Position numbers and translations under genes: made by a program. The notes under the pieces are model-generated. The model worked only from the letters and a program-made list of their open reading frames with translations. It did no database searches and was not told the origin of the DNA. Shown here in pieces: positions 37,285 through 46,652 of a stretch of DNA of 64,000 bases (positions are counted from its first letter, which is position 1; each line of letters starts with the position of its first letter). The stretch spans positions 3,686,001 to 3,750,000 of the forward strand of contig NZ_AP025028.1 of assembly GCF_003114835.2 (NCBI RefSeq), written 5' to 3'. Source of the stretch: Leptospira kobayashii. Lineage in GTDB: Bacteria; Spirochaetota; Leptospiria; Leptospirales; Leptospiraceae.

Positions 37285-39030
37285 TTATTCTGCATTTTGA
37301 ATCCTATAAATGCAAGCTTTTGAAATGGCGGTGCTGTCGATAAGATAAGCGCGGGAATCACGAATCCAGCGGTCATATACATCGGTTCCTTTTAACTTTC
37401 CGAGTGATCTCTCATACAATAGACTACAAAGATATCTTGCAGTGATGATCATTAGATTTTCCGCAACTTTTTCACGAACATCTTCTTCGGGTATATTTCG
37501 AAAACCCACCACAGCTTCTTCAAATATATTGGATTGCTCTTGTAAAAAAACCGATGGAGATTCGATTTCTTTTCTGATCCTATCTATATATTTTCTAAAA
37601 TTTCCATCCGAAGTCATTCCCGAGGCAATGGCTCCCGAAGCAATTCTCACATGGATCTGGCTTGTTCCTTCGTAGATGGTATTGATCCTGGAATCCCTGA
37701 ACATTCTCGCGACATCGTAATCTTCCGTATAACCTGCACCACCGTGAATTTGAATCGCAAGATATGCACATCGATGTGCTTCTTCGGAACAATGGTATTT
37801 TACAATCGGAGTGAGAATCGAAGCGAGATTCCCCCAGGTCTTGACTCTTTCGTCCTTTCGAATTTCTCTATCTTCTTTGTTTGATTTCTCCAATCGAATT
37901 TGGTGGTGCTGGTACATATCCACTACGTATGCAGTTTCAAATGTAAGAAGTCTCATCGCGTTCACTTCTCTTTGAATCTTATGAATCATTTCTGCGACTG
38001 CAGGGATTTCAGAAATCGGTTTCCCAAATTGAATTCTTTCATTCGCATATTTTTTGCATTCATAGAATCCACCGGCCCCGCCACCAGGTCCACCGGCGGC
38101 ACTTCCCAACCGCATGAAATTTGTCATCCCGGTTGTATATTTTGTGAGACCGAGTCCTTCTTCTCCGAGAATTTCTCCGAAAGTATTTTCATAAACAATC
38201 TCGCAAGTAGGAGAAGCATGGATCCCCATCTTTGTTTCGATTCCTGCAACGGATATATCCGAACTTTTTACCAAAAACACGGAAAGACCGCGGGCTCCGT
38301 TTTGTTTTCCGGTTCGGGCAAGAGTGAGTAAGCTGGATGGATAAGGCCCAAGCCCGCATCCTTGTGAGATAAAACGTTTTGTTCCGTTGATACGATAAGT
38401 TCCATCTTCCATTTTTGTTGCGGTTGTGCGGACATTGTTCAGATCCGATCCGAAATCCGGTTCGGTAAGTGCCATTGCAAAAAGAGACTCACCTAATGCT
38501 GCTTTTGCGGCAAATCCTTCAATCTGTTCCTTTGTTCCGAATCGGGAGACGATCTGTGCAAGATTCAAAAGCGTAATAGTCATACAAAAGGAAACATCCC
38601 CTCTTGCCATGATCATTACAAAGAATGCACCTACCGTTGCCGGAAATCCCAGTCCACCGGCTTCTCTAGAAATGGAATAAGGCATAAGACCCGTATCCCG
38701 AAATTTTTCATATATTGAAATTGTTTCTTTGGGAAAAATCACGGTTCCATTTTCATAACGTAAATGATTTCGATCCATGGCTTGCGAAACCTGAGAAACT
38801 TCTTTTCCAAAAAATTCACCCAGAGATTCGAGACTCGATCTGTATAGTTCGATGGCTTCCTTTACATTGGAAGGTGCCATTTCAAATCGAGGATTGCCGG
38901 TTTGTTTATAAATCTCGTGGTCCGCAAAATCTTTTCCTTCCGTTGATTCTATAATGGAAGGCCAATCGATCAAATGTTCAAAGAATACTTTTAAGTCTTC
39001 ATCATCGGAAAAATAATTATTCGAAATCAT
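37285..39030 (-). CDS. acyl-CoA dehydrogenase
   Basis: 581 aa, the longer three-domain type with an extra C-terminal helical part. FAD and substrate motifs include FAMALTEPDFGSDL, GTKRFISQG, and the catalytic Glu in TIYEGTSQIHVR; the arginine and Gly-rich GGAGYTEDYDVARMFRD loop precedes it. It oxidises acyl-CoA to enoyl-CoA with electrons passed to ETF. Chain length cannot be read. Downstream of csrA on the same strand with a 22-bp gap, which is functionally unrelated to motility. Confidence 0.88.
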   Translation of the reverse strand: MISNNYFSDDEDLKVFFEHLIDWPSIIESTEGKDFADHEIYKQTGNPRFEMAPSNVKEAIELYRSSLESLGEFFGKEVSQVSQAMDRNHLRYENGTVIFPKETISIYEKFRDTGLMPYSISREAGGLGFPATVGAFFVMIMARGDVSFCMTITLLNLAQIVSRFGTKEQIEGFAAKAALGESLFAMALTEPDFGSDLNNVRTTATKMEDGTYRINGTKRFISQGCGLGPYPSSLLTLARTGKQNGARGLSVFLVKSSDISVAGIETKMGIHASPTCEIVYENTFGEILGEEGLGLTKYTTGMTNFMRLGSAAGGPGGGAGGFYECKKYANERIQFGKPISEIPAVAEMIHKIQREVNAMRLLTFETAYVVDMYQHHQIRLEKSNKEDREIRKDERVKTWGNLASILTPIVKYHCSEEAHRCAYLAIQIHGGAGYTEDYDVARMFRDSRINTIYEGTSQIHVRIASGAIASGMTSDGNFRKYIDRIRKEIESPSVFLQEQSNIFEEAVVGFRNIPEEDVREKVAENLMIITARYLCSLLYERSLGKLKGTDVYDRWIRDSRAYLIDSTAISKACIYRIQNAE

Positions 39031-39052
39031 AATTATTTTTCCCCGCTATCTC

Positions 39053-39292
39053 TTACGGTTTCTTTTTGAAGATATCGCCTAGTTTTCCCAGATCTTCAGG
39101 TTTGATTTTGGTATCGGCAGCCTTTTTATTTTCTTCCTGTATCTCTTTATAAACTTCCGCTCTATGTACGGATACGTTCTTAGGAGCTTTTACCCCGATT
39201 TTTACCTGATCACCCTTGATGTCTACAATGACGATTTCGATATCGTCACCAATCATTATGGATTGATTGCTTCTCCTAGCAAGAACTAACAC
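39053..39292 (-). CDS. csrA: carbon storage / flagellin translation regulator CsrA
   Basis: 79 aa. Begins [20 protein letters not shown], the CsrA consensus; the RNA-binding strand ending [16 protein letters not shown] is present, with Arg44-equivalent in VHRAEV. The C-terminal tail after residue 60 is lysine-rich and longer than in E. coli. It binds GGA in mRNA leaders, including flagellin mRNA in FliW-containing bacteria. It starts three bases after fliW, so the antagonist and regulator are cotranslated. Confidence 0.95.
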   Translation of the reverse strand: MLVLARRSNQSIMIGDDIEIVIVDIKGDQVKIGVKAPKNVSVHRAEVYKEIQEENKKAADTKIKPEDLGKLGDIFKKKP

Positions 39293-39295
39293 GCA

Positions 39296-39757
39296 TTATA
39301 CCTTTTCGGAAGCCGGCTCTTCCATTGACTCTACGATACTTTTCCGAATCGGATGATTTTCATCCCTGGAAATAAACTGTTTTCCTTTACCTGCATTCCC
39401 ATTGATGATAACAGGACCTTGTAAATTGGCTGTCATTCCTCTCGGGTTATCATGAGGAATCGTAACAATTAGAAAAACAATTCCGTCTCTCCAATTGGAG
39501 AGGTCGATATCTTTCAGCTCTTCTTCCGAAATAACCGGTTTATAATCATTTAGAAAAAGTTCCGGCTGGATCATAATGAAGGCAAGACCGGATTCATTTG
39601 TCGATTGCAACCATTTGAATGGACTTTCCGCGTTCTCTTCGATTAACGCATATTCGGTGTATTGTTCGAATCCGAGAAGTCCGCCCGGAAATCTCAGGAT
39701 TTGTTTTTGTTCCACTTGAATGGTTCCAAAAGGTTTTGTGTGAATTGTTACTGACAT
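39296..39757 (-). CDS. fliW: flagellar assembly factor FliW
   Basis: 153 aa. Motif order KPFGTIQVEQKQILRFPGGLLGFEQYTEYAL at the start and IFLIVTIPHDNPRGMTANLQGPVIIN in the middle is characteristic. FliW binds CsrA and flagellin and lets flagellin synthesis follow export. It is in the expected order flgL-fliW-csrA. The C-terminal extension (about 20 residues) is acidic. Confidence 0.94.
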   Translation of the reverse strand: MSVTIHTKPFGTIQVEQKQILRFPGGLLGFEQYTEYALIEENAESPFKWLQSTNESGLAFIMIQPELFLNDYKPVISEEELKDIDLSNWRDGIVFLIVTIPHDNPRGMTANLQGPVIINGNAGKGKQFISRDENHPIRKSIVESMEEPASEKV

Positions 39758-39770
39758 TTAAACTAAAATC

Positions 39771-41039
39771 CTAACGAAGAAAATCCATAAGAGAAGGTTT
39801 GATGATTCTGGAACCCACATTGAGTGCGTATCCGTGGATGGTTTCGAGCCATTTCATATTCATGATGGTCTCCGGAAAATCAATCCCTTCGTTTTTAGCA
39901 AGAAGTTCCGTCATGTACATTTTATCGTAAGATACACGATCTTCATGTTCTTCCATACGATTCATTCTGGCACCGACTGTTGCACGATGACGCAGGATAT
40001 TTTCCAAGGCAAGATCCAGATCTCCCAGATCCCTTCCCCCGATTCTCTCCTGATCTTTTTGAATCAAATCGTTACGAAGTTGGATAAGTACATCGAATAC
40101 GGAAAGCCCAGTTACCGTTGCCGACTTAGAATAGTTATTCGGTGGTTCGCTGGCGGATGGTTCGATGAGACCGATGTCTTTCAACACGGTTCCGCCTGCT
40201 ACATCTTCCATCCAAATCTGATGAGGTGCTGTCGATGAAATGGAAATATTATCTTGAGCAAGTTTACTTGCCTTTACTTCCAAGGGAGAGTTATTGATCT
40301 TATCAATGATGTCATCAATCGTATCTCCTACGGAGATATGAACTTCCACTCCGTCGATTTTGAAAATTTGATCGGAAGTCGCCTGATAGGAAGAGTTGTC
40401 CACACGACTGGTAACACTTACGTTGGTTCCCCAAAATACTTTGTTGCCGGGAATCGTAACAGGAATGTATTCCCCTTTTTCGATCTCACGTAGTTGTTCT
40501 CCGATATCTCCCCGATATTCCACACCTACATATTGGTTTTTGAGTTCCAATCCCTGAAGGCCTTTGATCTTGGATTCAATCGGTTCGAAAGGAGGACGTT
40601 CCGTAACAAATCCGCCAAACAAAGGTTGGCCGGTGGCGTCTCTTGCATTGGCAAGATCAACAATGGCTCTCAAATGTTGGTCAATCTCCTTACCGATTGC
40701 CACTTCCAATTCGAAACCTTTGTCCCCTTGGTAGATACCATTTCCCGCCTGAACGGTAAGAACTCTGACTCTTTGGAAGATTTCTCCCATCTTGTCCAGA
40801 ACTCCGTCTACCTGTTGCAATCTTTGGTATCCGTCTCCGATGTTTTCTTCGAATTGGGAAAGTTCGTTCAACCGGGAACGAAAAAACATCTGATTGGTTG
40901 CAGCACCCGGATCATCGGAAGGTTTACGGATTTTCAAACCTGTGCCCAATTGGTTTTGGGTTTCATCCATAGCCACCTGGTGACGATTCAAGTTTCGCAC
41001 CAGAGAGTTATTTTGCATCATATTGGTGATACGTATCAT
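39771..41039 (-). CDS. flgL: flagellar hook-associated protein 3 (FlgL)
   Basis: 422 aa from the ATG at 41039, one base after the flgK stop; a GTG at 41048 is possible but overlaps flgK. The N-terminal flagellin-like coiled coil is typical (MIRITNMMQNNSLVRNLNR, QLGTGLKIRKPSDDPGAA), and a C-terminal coil follows (RATVGARMNRMEEHEDRV). The middle region (about 140-330) is a variable domain. FlgL forms the filament-side junction between hook and filament; in spirochaetes the flagellum is periplasmic. No signal peptide, as expected for type III export. Confidence 0.93.
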   Translation of the reverse strand: MIRITNMMQNNSLVRNLNRHQVAMDETQNQLGTGLKIRKPSDDPGAATNQMFFRSRLNELSQFEENIGDGYQRLQQVDGVLDKMGEIFQRVRVLTVQAGNGIYQGDKGFELEVAIGKEIDQHLRAIVDLANARDATGQPLFGGFVTERPPFEPIESKIKGLQGLELKNQYVGVEYRGDIGEQLREIEKGEYIPVTIPGNKVFWGTNVSVTSRVDNSSYQATSDQIFKIDGVEVHISVGDTIDDIIDKINNSPLEVKASKLAQDNISISSTAPHQIWMEDVAGGTVLKDIGLIEPSASEPPNNYSKSATVTGLSVFDVLIQLRNDLIQKDQERIGGRDLGDLDLALENILRHRATVGARMNRMEEHEDRVSYDKMYMTELLAKNEGIDFPETIMNMKWLETIHGYALNVGSRIIKPSLMDFLR

Positions 41040-41040
41040 A

Positions 41041-42954
41041 CTATACACCTAACCTATTGATAATGGTGTCCAACATTTCATTGAGTGTGGAAATCATACG
41101 TGCGGATGCATTATATGATTGTTGGAACTGAACCATATTCGCCATCTCTTCGTCCAAATTCACACCCATCACTGATTGGCGCATATTTTCCAATTCTACC
41201 ATCAACTCACTTTGAGTGGTATATTCCTGTTTTGCTTCGCGTGCCTCTGTTCCCAATTTGGAAATCAACGAGTTGTAAAAATCATCCGTGGTTTTCGAAT
41301 AATCGAACATCACAGGTTTTTCCCGAAGGGCCGCCGCAATGAGAAGCGCATTCGTTCCGTCTTTGTGACCGTGAGGAGAATTGTAATCTCCCGTACCACC
41401 CACATCTTTACCTCTCGCCGCTGCAATGTTAGCCGGGTTGTTTTTCACATCCGCAGACATATGAAAAAAAGCGGAAGGATGAAACATGGGAGTGAGAGTC
41501 ACATCTTGTGAATTTGCTTGGAATTTATTGATTTCGCCGAGTTTGCGATAATCAAAAGATCCTGCCGATCCGGTCGCGGAAAGAATCCCCGTCAAACCTA
41601 CTAACAGTTCCCCCGAGTCTTCCAAGTGACGGATCATGAAATTTTCTTTTTTGTCATGAGCCTGAGTCGTCGATTTCAACGCCAATTGGTTGTCATGCGA
41701 CATGTAAGCGACCACACCTGTTTCGGAGCGGTTGATTCTTTTGATGACTGCATTCAATGTATCGTCTTTGGAATAAGGAACCAGAACTTCCTCTTCCCCC
41801 AGAGCGGTCGCTTTCAAAAAACGCATGGTTCCGCTGATCCCGATCGGACGATCCGGGTCGATGGAAGTTCTACCGGTAACGCGGAAGATTGCTGTTTTGT
41901 CGTTCAGACCATCCCCGTCCGTGTCAATTTCTCCAAACGTATTCGTAGCAAGGCTCTTTTCTTCAAAGAAACTTAGGTTCGTTTTTCCGTTCAAACCGAA
42001 TCCGTCTTTATGGATCTCGTTGATGACGTCCATCGCATTGATGGCAAGTGCGTCTACGGAATTGATCTTTTCTACAAGGATATTGTCTCTGATTTCGTAA
42101 AGTGCCTGAATACTTCCTTTGCGAAGCAACACTTCCTTACCGGTCTCAGACCATTTCATATCCAACAAACCGTCGTTCGCCGGATTACCTACAAGGTCGA
42201 TTTTGTGGACCTTTTGCCCTTGCACGAGAATCTGTTGGCCGATGAAAACCATAAGCTCGTCTTCATCGCTTCTTCCGATAGTGATATCCACCATCCCTGC
42301 AAGTTCTTGCAAAAGTTCGTCTCTTCTATCTAGTAAATCGTTCGGATTGTCACCTAATGCTTGTGATTTCCCAATCTTTTCATTCAAAGATTTGATATTT
42401 TCAGCAACTGTATTGAGATGATGTACTTTCGATTCCACTTCCCGGTTGGCTTGTTCTCTGAGCTGGGATAGTTTGCGGAATACGTCTTCCATTCTGCTTC
42501 CCAGACCTTCCGCCTTTTCCTGAACGACAGCTCTATGGGCCGTCTCTTCCGGATAGCTGGAAAGGTCTTCCCAAGCGGACCAAAAATTGTCCATCAAAGC
42601 ACGAAGTGTAGTGCCGGATGGTTCGTTGAAAACAGTTTCTACCTGGTAAAGATAATCGTTCTTTTTGCCCCAATAGTCTTTAGTAGAAGAAGATTCAACG
42701 ATACGATCATCTATGAAATTGTCCCGAACCCTTTCGATCTCAGCAACTTTTACACCCTGCCCGATCTGTCCCGCCACCTCGGCACGATTGAGTGCCGGCT
42801 CGTAGATCGGGTCCATGCTATTCATCACTACTCTTTGTCTAGCATAATGTTTGTTATCTGCGTTGGATATGTTATGACCGGTAGTTTGGAGTGCTTGCTG
42901 GTGGGCAGACAATCCCCGTTTTCCGATTTCGATTCCTTGAAATGTGGATCCCAT
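41041..42954 (-). CDS. flgK: flagellar hook-associated protein 1 (FlgK)
   Basis: 637 aa. Starts with the rod/hook-type motif [21 protein letters not shown] and ends with [22 protein letters not shown], both diagnostic. It forms the first hook-filament junction ring. Overall length fits spirochaetal FlgK. It lies 11 bp after flgN and ends one base before the flgL start. Confidence 0.95.
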   Translation of the reverse strand: MGSTFQGIEIGKRGLSAHQQALQTTGHNISNADNKHYARQRVVMNSMDPIYEPALNRAEVAGQIGQGVKVAEIERVRDNFIDDRIVESSSTKDYWGKKNDYLYQVETVFNEPSGTTLRALMDNFWSAWEDLSSYPEETAHRAVVQEKAEGLGSRMEDVFRKLSQLREQANREVESKVHHLNTVAENIKSLNEKIGKSQALGDNPNDLLDRRDELLQELAGMVDITIGRSDEDELMVFIGQQILVQGQKVHKIDLVGNPANDGLLDMKWSETGKEVLLRKGSIQALYEIRDNILVEKINSVDALAINAMDVINEIHKDGFGLNGKTNLSFFEEKSLATNTFGEIDTDGDGLNDKTAIFRVTGRTSIDPDRPIGISGTMRFLKATALGEEEVLVPYSKDDTLNAVIKRINRSETGVVAYMSHDNQLALKSTTQAHDKKENFMIRHLEDSGELLVGLTGILSATGSAGSFDYRKLGEINKFQANSQDVTLTPMFHPSAFFHMSADVKNNPANIAAARGKDVGGTGDYNSPHGHKDGTNALLIAAALREKPVMFDYSKTTDDFYNSLISKLGTEAREAKQEYTTQSELMVELENMRQSVMGVNLDEEMANMVQFQQSYNASARMISTLNEMLDTIINRLGV

Positions 42955-42965
42955 AGTTTAAACTC

Positions 42966-43472
42966 CTAGGCAGTCGCGTTCAAAATGACCGCGCTCTGTT
43001 GGCCCTGCCCTCGCCGAATCGGTTGTTTACTCGATGTATAAACTTTTTCCCTTTCGTGTTCATGAAGGGTATCGATTGTTTTTTGTAGGAAATCCTTACG
43101 GGTACGAAGCAATTTATCGTTCACTATAATCGCTTCTTTCAATTCTTGCACTACGCTCTTCAACTCTTGTGCAAAACCCTTCAGTTTATAATTGGAATCC
43201 CTATCCATTTGATTTAAAAAATTGGTTAATGTGATTTCTTTGTTTTCGAATTTTTCTTTTTCGTAAACTTCCTGGATCGTTTTCATACGAATTCGTTCCA
43301 ATTCCGATGCCTCTACCATTACGTGGTAGCTCTCTTTGACACAAGATTCGAGAGCTCTGCCATCGGCGCTATGGATCGCCTGTCTTTTTTTGCCTTCCCA
43401 ATCCAGAAGCCGTTTGTAACAGTCTATTTCATTAGTAAACAGACTTCTAAGCGATTCTACCCAATCCAACAT
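42966..43472 (-). CDS. flgN: flagellar export chaperone FlgN
   Basis: 168 aa from the ATG at 43472, with GAGGGA five bases upstream; the earlier frame start at 43484 is a TTG. The protein is all-helical with a coiled-coil appearance (FAQELKSVVQELKEAIIVNDKLLRTRKDF), the usual FlgN layout, and lies directly before flgK and flgL, the two clients of FlgN. Sequence identity within this family is low, so placement rests on both fold and context. Confidence 0.8.
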   Translation of the reverse strand: MLDWVESLRSLFTNEIDCYKRLLDWEGKKRQAIHSADGRALESCVKESYHVMVEASELERIRMKTIQEVYEKEKFENKEITLTNFLNQMDRDSNYKLKGFAQELKSVVQELKEAIIVNDKLLRTRKDFLQKTIDTLHEHEREKVYTSSKQPIRRGQGQQSAVILNATA

Positions 43473-43550
43473 GCGTTCCCTCAATTGAAGGATCGACGGA
43501 ATTGAAAATGGGCTTAGGAAAATTTATAAAAATTTACTATTTCCGTCACT

Positions 43551-43724
43551 ATGTCACAAAAATCGCCATGTACCAAGGTATGTATGATGGATCCGGATAC
43601 GGATCTATGTGCGGGATGTTTTCGTACATTGGAGGAAATCGGGCTTTGGTCTCAGTATTCCGATGAAGAGAAGGCGATCGTTTGGGAGAAATTGGAAAAA
43701 AGGAAGGAGAATGCTGGAGGCTGA
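43551..43724 (+). CDS. DUF1289-family small Cys-rich protein, 57 aa
   Basis: 57-residue product with MSQKSPCTKVCMMD, LCAGCFRTLEEIGLWSQYS and a short helical tail. The four cysteines (SPCxxxC...CxGC) and the Arg-Thr-x-x-Glu-Ile-x-x-Trp match DUF1289 proteins, whose function is unknown but whose cysteines may bind metal. The ATG lies in the gap between flgN (divergent) and the minus-strand zinc-finger-like gene. It is easily missed because of its size. Confidence 0.8.
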   Translation: MSQKSPCTKVCMMDPDTDLCAGCFRTLEEIGLWSQYSDEEKAIVWEKLEKRKENAGG

Positions 43725-43734
43725 TAAGAAAACC

Positions 43735-43750
43735 CTGGCGGGAAAGCCAG
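43735..43750 (-). terminator. possible terminator of the zinc-finger-like gene
   Basis: Stem CTGGC/GCCAG with a six-base loop; on the minus strand it is followed by GGTTTTCTT. It lies 27 bases past the stop codon of the gene at 43777. The stem is short and the T run weak, so confidence is low. Confidence 0.35.
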
Positions 43751-43776
43751 AGCTACAGTTATAGATAGAACCCGGA

Positions 43777-44064
43777 TTATTTGGTTCCTTTGTCGATTTT
43801 GTTTCTATGGTCTTCGCATAAACGGTACAGTTGACCGGTTGATGCATTTTTTTTAGTAACTTTCTTTCCGCATACAATGCAGAGACCTTGCGTTCTTCTT
43901 CTTTTGTAAAGCAGTTGAACTCTCTCTGCTCCGGACAGATTGAATTTACTAATTTGTAGACGAACACCTTTAATCAAATAACTTCCGATGGATGACTCTT
44001 CGCCTTTTTTCAAGTCGGAGAAAATTTTCGATAGTTCGTCGGATTTGATTGATTTTGGTTTCAT
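43777..44064 (-). CDS. small zinc-finger-like protein, 95 aa
   Basis: Start at the ATG at 44064 with AGAGG seven bases upstream; a GTG two codons earlier is the alternative. The basic protein contains LCIVCGKKVTKKNASTGQLYRLCEDH, a CxxC plus C/H pattern that could bind zinc as a treble clef. The N-terminus is helical. The family is not recognised. A nucleic-acid or protein-binding role is a guess. It stands alone between DUF1289 and an Mpo1-like gene. Confidence 0.65.
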   Translation of the reverse strand: MKPKSIKSDELSKIFSDLKKGEESSIGSYLIKGVRLQISKFNLSGAERVQLLYKRRRTQGLCIVCGKKVTKKNASTGQLYRLCEDHRNKIDKGTK

Positions 44065-44070
44065 TGGCAC

Positions 44071-44325
44071 CTCTAATTCACAAGCTTTTTTTCAGCGTCT
44101 TTCTGTGTTATATTTTAAAATATTAATGCATATTAGGTATGGCCCTCTAACGCGCAACATAATTTTTGATTCCGCTTAACTTTTATCAGATTACGAAAAA
44201 ACAAGAAAATTCAATATGATGAACTCTGTTCAAATATTAGTTTAAATCCCGAAATAGTGTGCAAATTTTTATTGGCATATGTTTTATTTAGGGTATTCTA
44301 TAGTTCTGTCAAAAGGATATAGATT
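44071..44325. other. AT-rich divergent intergenic region
   Basis: No open frame of interest. It contains the 12-bp palindrome TATTTTAAAATA near 44111 and carries the promoters of the divergent zinc-finger-like and Mpo1-like genes. I cannot place -10 and -35 boxes with confidence. Confidence 0.45.
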
Positions 44326-44649
44326 ATGAGCACCACAGATGTTAATACTAAAAAGTACAAAAACCTAACTGAGTTCTTTCCCTTCTATTTAACCGAACAT
44401 AGCAATGCAGTGAATCGAGCCTTACATTTTATCGGATCGTCGCTTGCCCTTGGGTTTATCTTTGCCTTTATCTCTTCAGGCAATTGGATCGCTTTGGGTC
44501 TGGCGTTGTTTTCCGGATACCTATTTGCATGGATTGGCCATTTCTTTATCGAAAAAAACCGCCCGGCCACATTCAAATACCCTTTCCTTTCTTTTATTTC
44601 CGATTGGATGATGTATGGACGCATGTTAGTGGGCAAAATTCCGAAGTAA
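44326..44649 (+). CDS. Mpo1-like (DUF962) membrane protein
   Basis: 107 aa with two hydrophobic hairpin helices (about 37-56 and 58-75). DUF962 marks are TEFFPFYLTEHSNAVNRALH, GHFFIEKNRPATF and a C-terminal helix with YGRMLVGK. The His residues match the metal-binding positions of yeast Mpo1, a 2-hydroxy fatty acid dioxygenase. In bacteria the reaction is unproven. An AAAAGGAT lies upstream of the ATG. A lipoprotein gene follows after 12 bp. Confidence 0.82.
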   Translation: MSTTDVNTKKYKNLTEFFPFYLTEHSNAVNRALHFIGSSLALGFIFAFISSGNWIALGLALFSGYLFAWIGHFFIEKNRPATFKYPFLSFISDWMMYGRMLVGKIPK

Positions 44650-44661
44650 TACCCAGAGGAT

Positions 44662-45270
44662 ATGAATCTGAAAGTTTACACTACTCCCATTTGTTTGTTT
44701 TTAACGTTTATTTATTTTTTAGGATGCACTCCTTCCGGCGCGAGTAAAGAAAAAATAATAACAATACATGCGAACAAACAAATAGGAGTGGAAGAAGCCA
44801 CGGCACAACTGATCCCTCTTATTTTTGAATATGAGTTGAAAGAATGGAAAATTACTACCGATCCTGTGTCGAAAAATCAAATTCTTGAGATAAGTTATGG
44901 CGGTTCCTCCGCTTTGACATTTTCTTCTCAAAAAGAGTACAGAACTAACACAACTATGCTCCATGCTTTGTATTCCGCAAAAAGCCTATTTGCTTTTTCC
45001 CCCTACTCTATTTCCGATATTCGCTTAAGTCTTGTTAAACCTCTGTATGTAAAAGACGAAGCTCATCCGGATGTAGGAATACAGGAGTTCGAGATCTTCC
45101 GAACTTCCATGGATATGGCAAAGGCAAAAGAAGTTTTAAAAAAACATTCCCGGACAGATCCGTTCTCAACGGAAAAATCGGAAGAAAAAGACAGAAAAAC
45201 CTTTTTAGAAGATTTGGTCCGAACTTGGAAACTGGAATTGGATGAATTGAATAAGATTACCGTGGAATGA
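44662..45270 (+). CDS. hypothetical lipoprotein, 202 aa
   Basis: Signal peptide with hydrophobic helix and a lipobox FLGC at about residues 19-22. The mature protein is a mixed alpha/beta soluble domain with no recognised family and a Lys/Glu-rich C-terminus. It follows the Mpo1-like gene by 12 bp. Its last 14 bp overlap the convergent aat gene. Confidence 0.7.
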   Translation: MNLKVYTTPICLFLTFIYFLGCTPSGASKEKIITIHANKQIGVEEATAQLIPLIFEYELKEWKITTDPVSKNQILEISYGGSSALTFSSQKEYRTNTTMLHALYSAKSLFAFSPYSISDIRLSLVKPLYVKDEAHPDVGIQEFEIFRTSMDMAKAKEVLKKHSRTDPFSTEKSEEKDRKTFLEDLVRTWKLELDELNKITVE

Positions 45271-45913
45271 TCCACTTTTCCGAAGGAACGATCGCTTTTT
45301 GCAATCTATCCAGATAGGAGTTTTTGGGAATCTCATACGCACCCAACGTCCATGTAACATGATTTAGTTGCTGGGTATCAAAAAGACTGAATTCGCTTGT
45401 TTTCAGCTTTTCGAACAAATGATAAAGTGCGACTTTTCCCGCATCCGACTGAAAAGCAAACATGGACTCTCCGGCAAAAAACCTACCGATCGCCACTCCA
45501 TACACTCCGCCGACCAGTTCATTTTTCTCATTCCACGCCTCTACACTGTGGGCCCAGCCCAAACGGTGCAATTGGCAGTATCCTTTATAAAATCCTCTGG
45601 TGATCCAGGTATTGTCCTTTTCCCGGTAAGCGCAACCCTGCATAACCGCTTCAAAGGCCTCGTTGAAACTGATCCGATAGATTCCTTGCCTGATCTTTCT
45701 CTGAACCGTCTTGGAAAAATGGGTGTTGTTTAAATCGAAGATCGCTCTCGGATCCAGGCAGTACCAACGAATCGGATCTTCCGACCAGGGAAAAATTCCA
45801 TGGGTATACGCATATAACAACCGTTCAACGCTAAAATCTCCACCGACAGCGATCAGATCTTCTTTCGCTTCCCTCGGGTTTTTAAAGAACTGTTCAAAAT
45901 TTCTTTGCGTCAA
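45257..45913 (-). CDS. aat: leucyl/phenylalanyl-tRNA--protein transferase
   Basis: 218 aa. Family sequence is clear: [62 protein letters not shown], and [18 protein letters not shown]. It adds Leu or Phe to proteins with N-terminal Arg or Lys, marking them for ClpAP via ClpS. It overlaps the preceding secreted protein gene by 4 bp. ClpS is not in the window. Confidence 0.95.
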   Translation of the reverse strand: MTQRNFEQFFKNPREAKEDLIAVGGDFSVERLLYAYTHGIFPWSEDPIRWYCLDPRAIFDLNNTHFSKTVQRKIRQGIYRISFNEAFEAVMQGCAYREKDNTWITRGFYKGYCQLHRLGWAHSVEAWNEKNELVGGVYGVAIGRFFAGESMFAFQSDAGKVALYHLFEKLKTSEFSLFDTQQLNHVTWTLGAYEIPKNSYLDRLQKAIVPSEKWIIPR

Positions 45914-46641
45914 TCTACGAGAATTTCCTTCGGATAATCATAAACAATTTTCACTTTCAGACTTTTTCCATTTTCATCATTGATATTGGAAATACCTTCA
46001 TACTGAAGGATACGTTTTGTCTTGTAATCATATACAAGTAAAATGGGTTTAATCAGTCTCTTCAGAATAAAATTATCAATTTCCAATTTTACGTAAATCG
46101 CCTTTCTTCCGTTTCGATCCTCATCTTTGATTTTTTCTACTGCAAATAAATAATCATCCAATTGAACCGGAACCAGAAATCGAAAACTCATTCTCTCTCC
46201 TCGAGTTAGTTTATCCCAATACTCGCGGACAAAATGATCAAAGCCTCCGTCCATCACGGCAGGATAAGCAGGAAGGTATGTTTTTTCTTCCAAAGAATCT
46301 TCTTTTTTTCTTTTATAATAAAGACGAACCTGTTTGCCTTTTACATCTGCACCTTCCAGATATCCGTCTCTATAATCTTCCGTACTAAACGTAGGCACCA
46401 ACGGATTTTGATCGTAGTGAATGTATTTTTTTGCGAAGGGATTTCCGGCGGCATCTTTGTATATAACTTCAGACCGTTGGTGTTTTCCGCCTGTAAAAAA
46501 CTCCGAGTGATTGTCTGAGTAAACGTATTTGCCCGAATTCAAATCATAAGCTTTTCCAAAATATTGAAATGTGGGTTTTTCCGACCAAATAGGGAAAAAC
46601 GATGGAAAAATTAAGAAAGATAGTATGATTTTACGAAACAT
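45910..46641 (-). CDS. hypothetical secreted protein, about 243 aa
   Basis: Start chosen at the ATG at 46641, which begins a signal peptide ([20 protein letters not shown]); the frame is open to 46722. The mature part is strand-rich with [24 protein letters not shown], reminiscent of lipoprotein-sorting-like (LolA/DUF4292-type) periplasmic folds, but this is uncertain. It is divergent from the DUF1577-like gene with only 11 bp between starts and is followed by aat with a 4-bp overlap. Confidence 0.6.
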   Translation of the reverse strand: MFRKIILSFLIFPSFFPIWSEKPTFQYFGKAYDLNSGKYVYSDNHSEFFTGGKHQRSEVIYKDAAGNPFAKKYIHYDQNPLVPTFSTEDYRDGYLEGADVKGKQVRLYYKRKKEDSLEEKTYLPAYPAVMDGGFDHFVREYWDKLTRGERMSFRFLVPVQLDDYLFAVEKIKDEDRNGRKAIYVKLEIDNFILKRLIKPILLVYDYKTKRILQYEGISNINDENGKSLKVKIVYDYPKEILVD

Positions 46642-46652
46642 ATTGTTTAGAC

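Noticed and set aside
45257..45270. aat and lipoprotein convergent overlap as a possible frameshift
   Set aside because: Both genes have complete family-length ends; a 14-bp convergent overlap is common in this compact genome.
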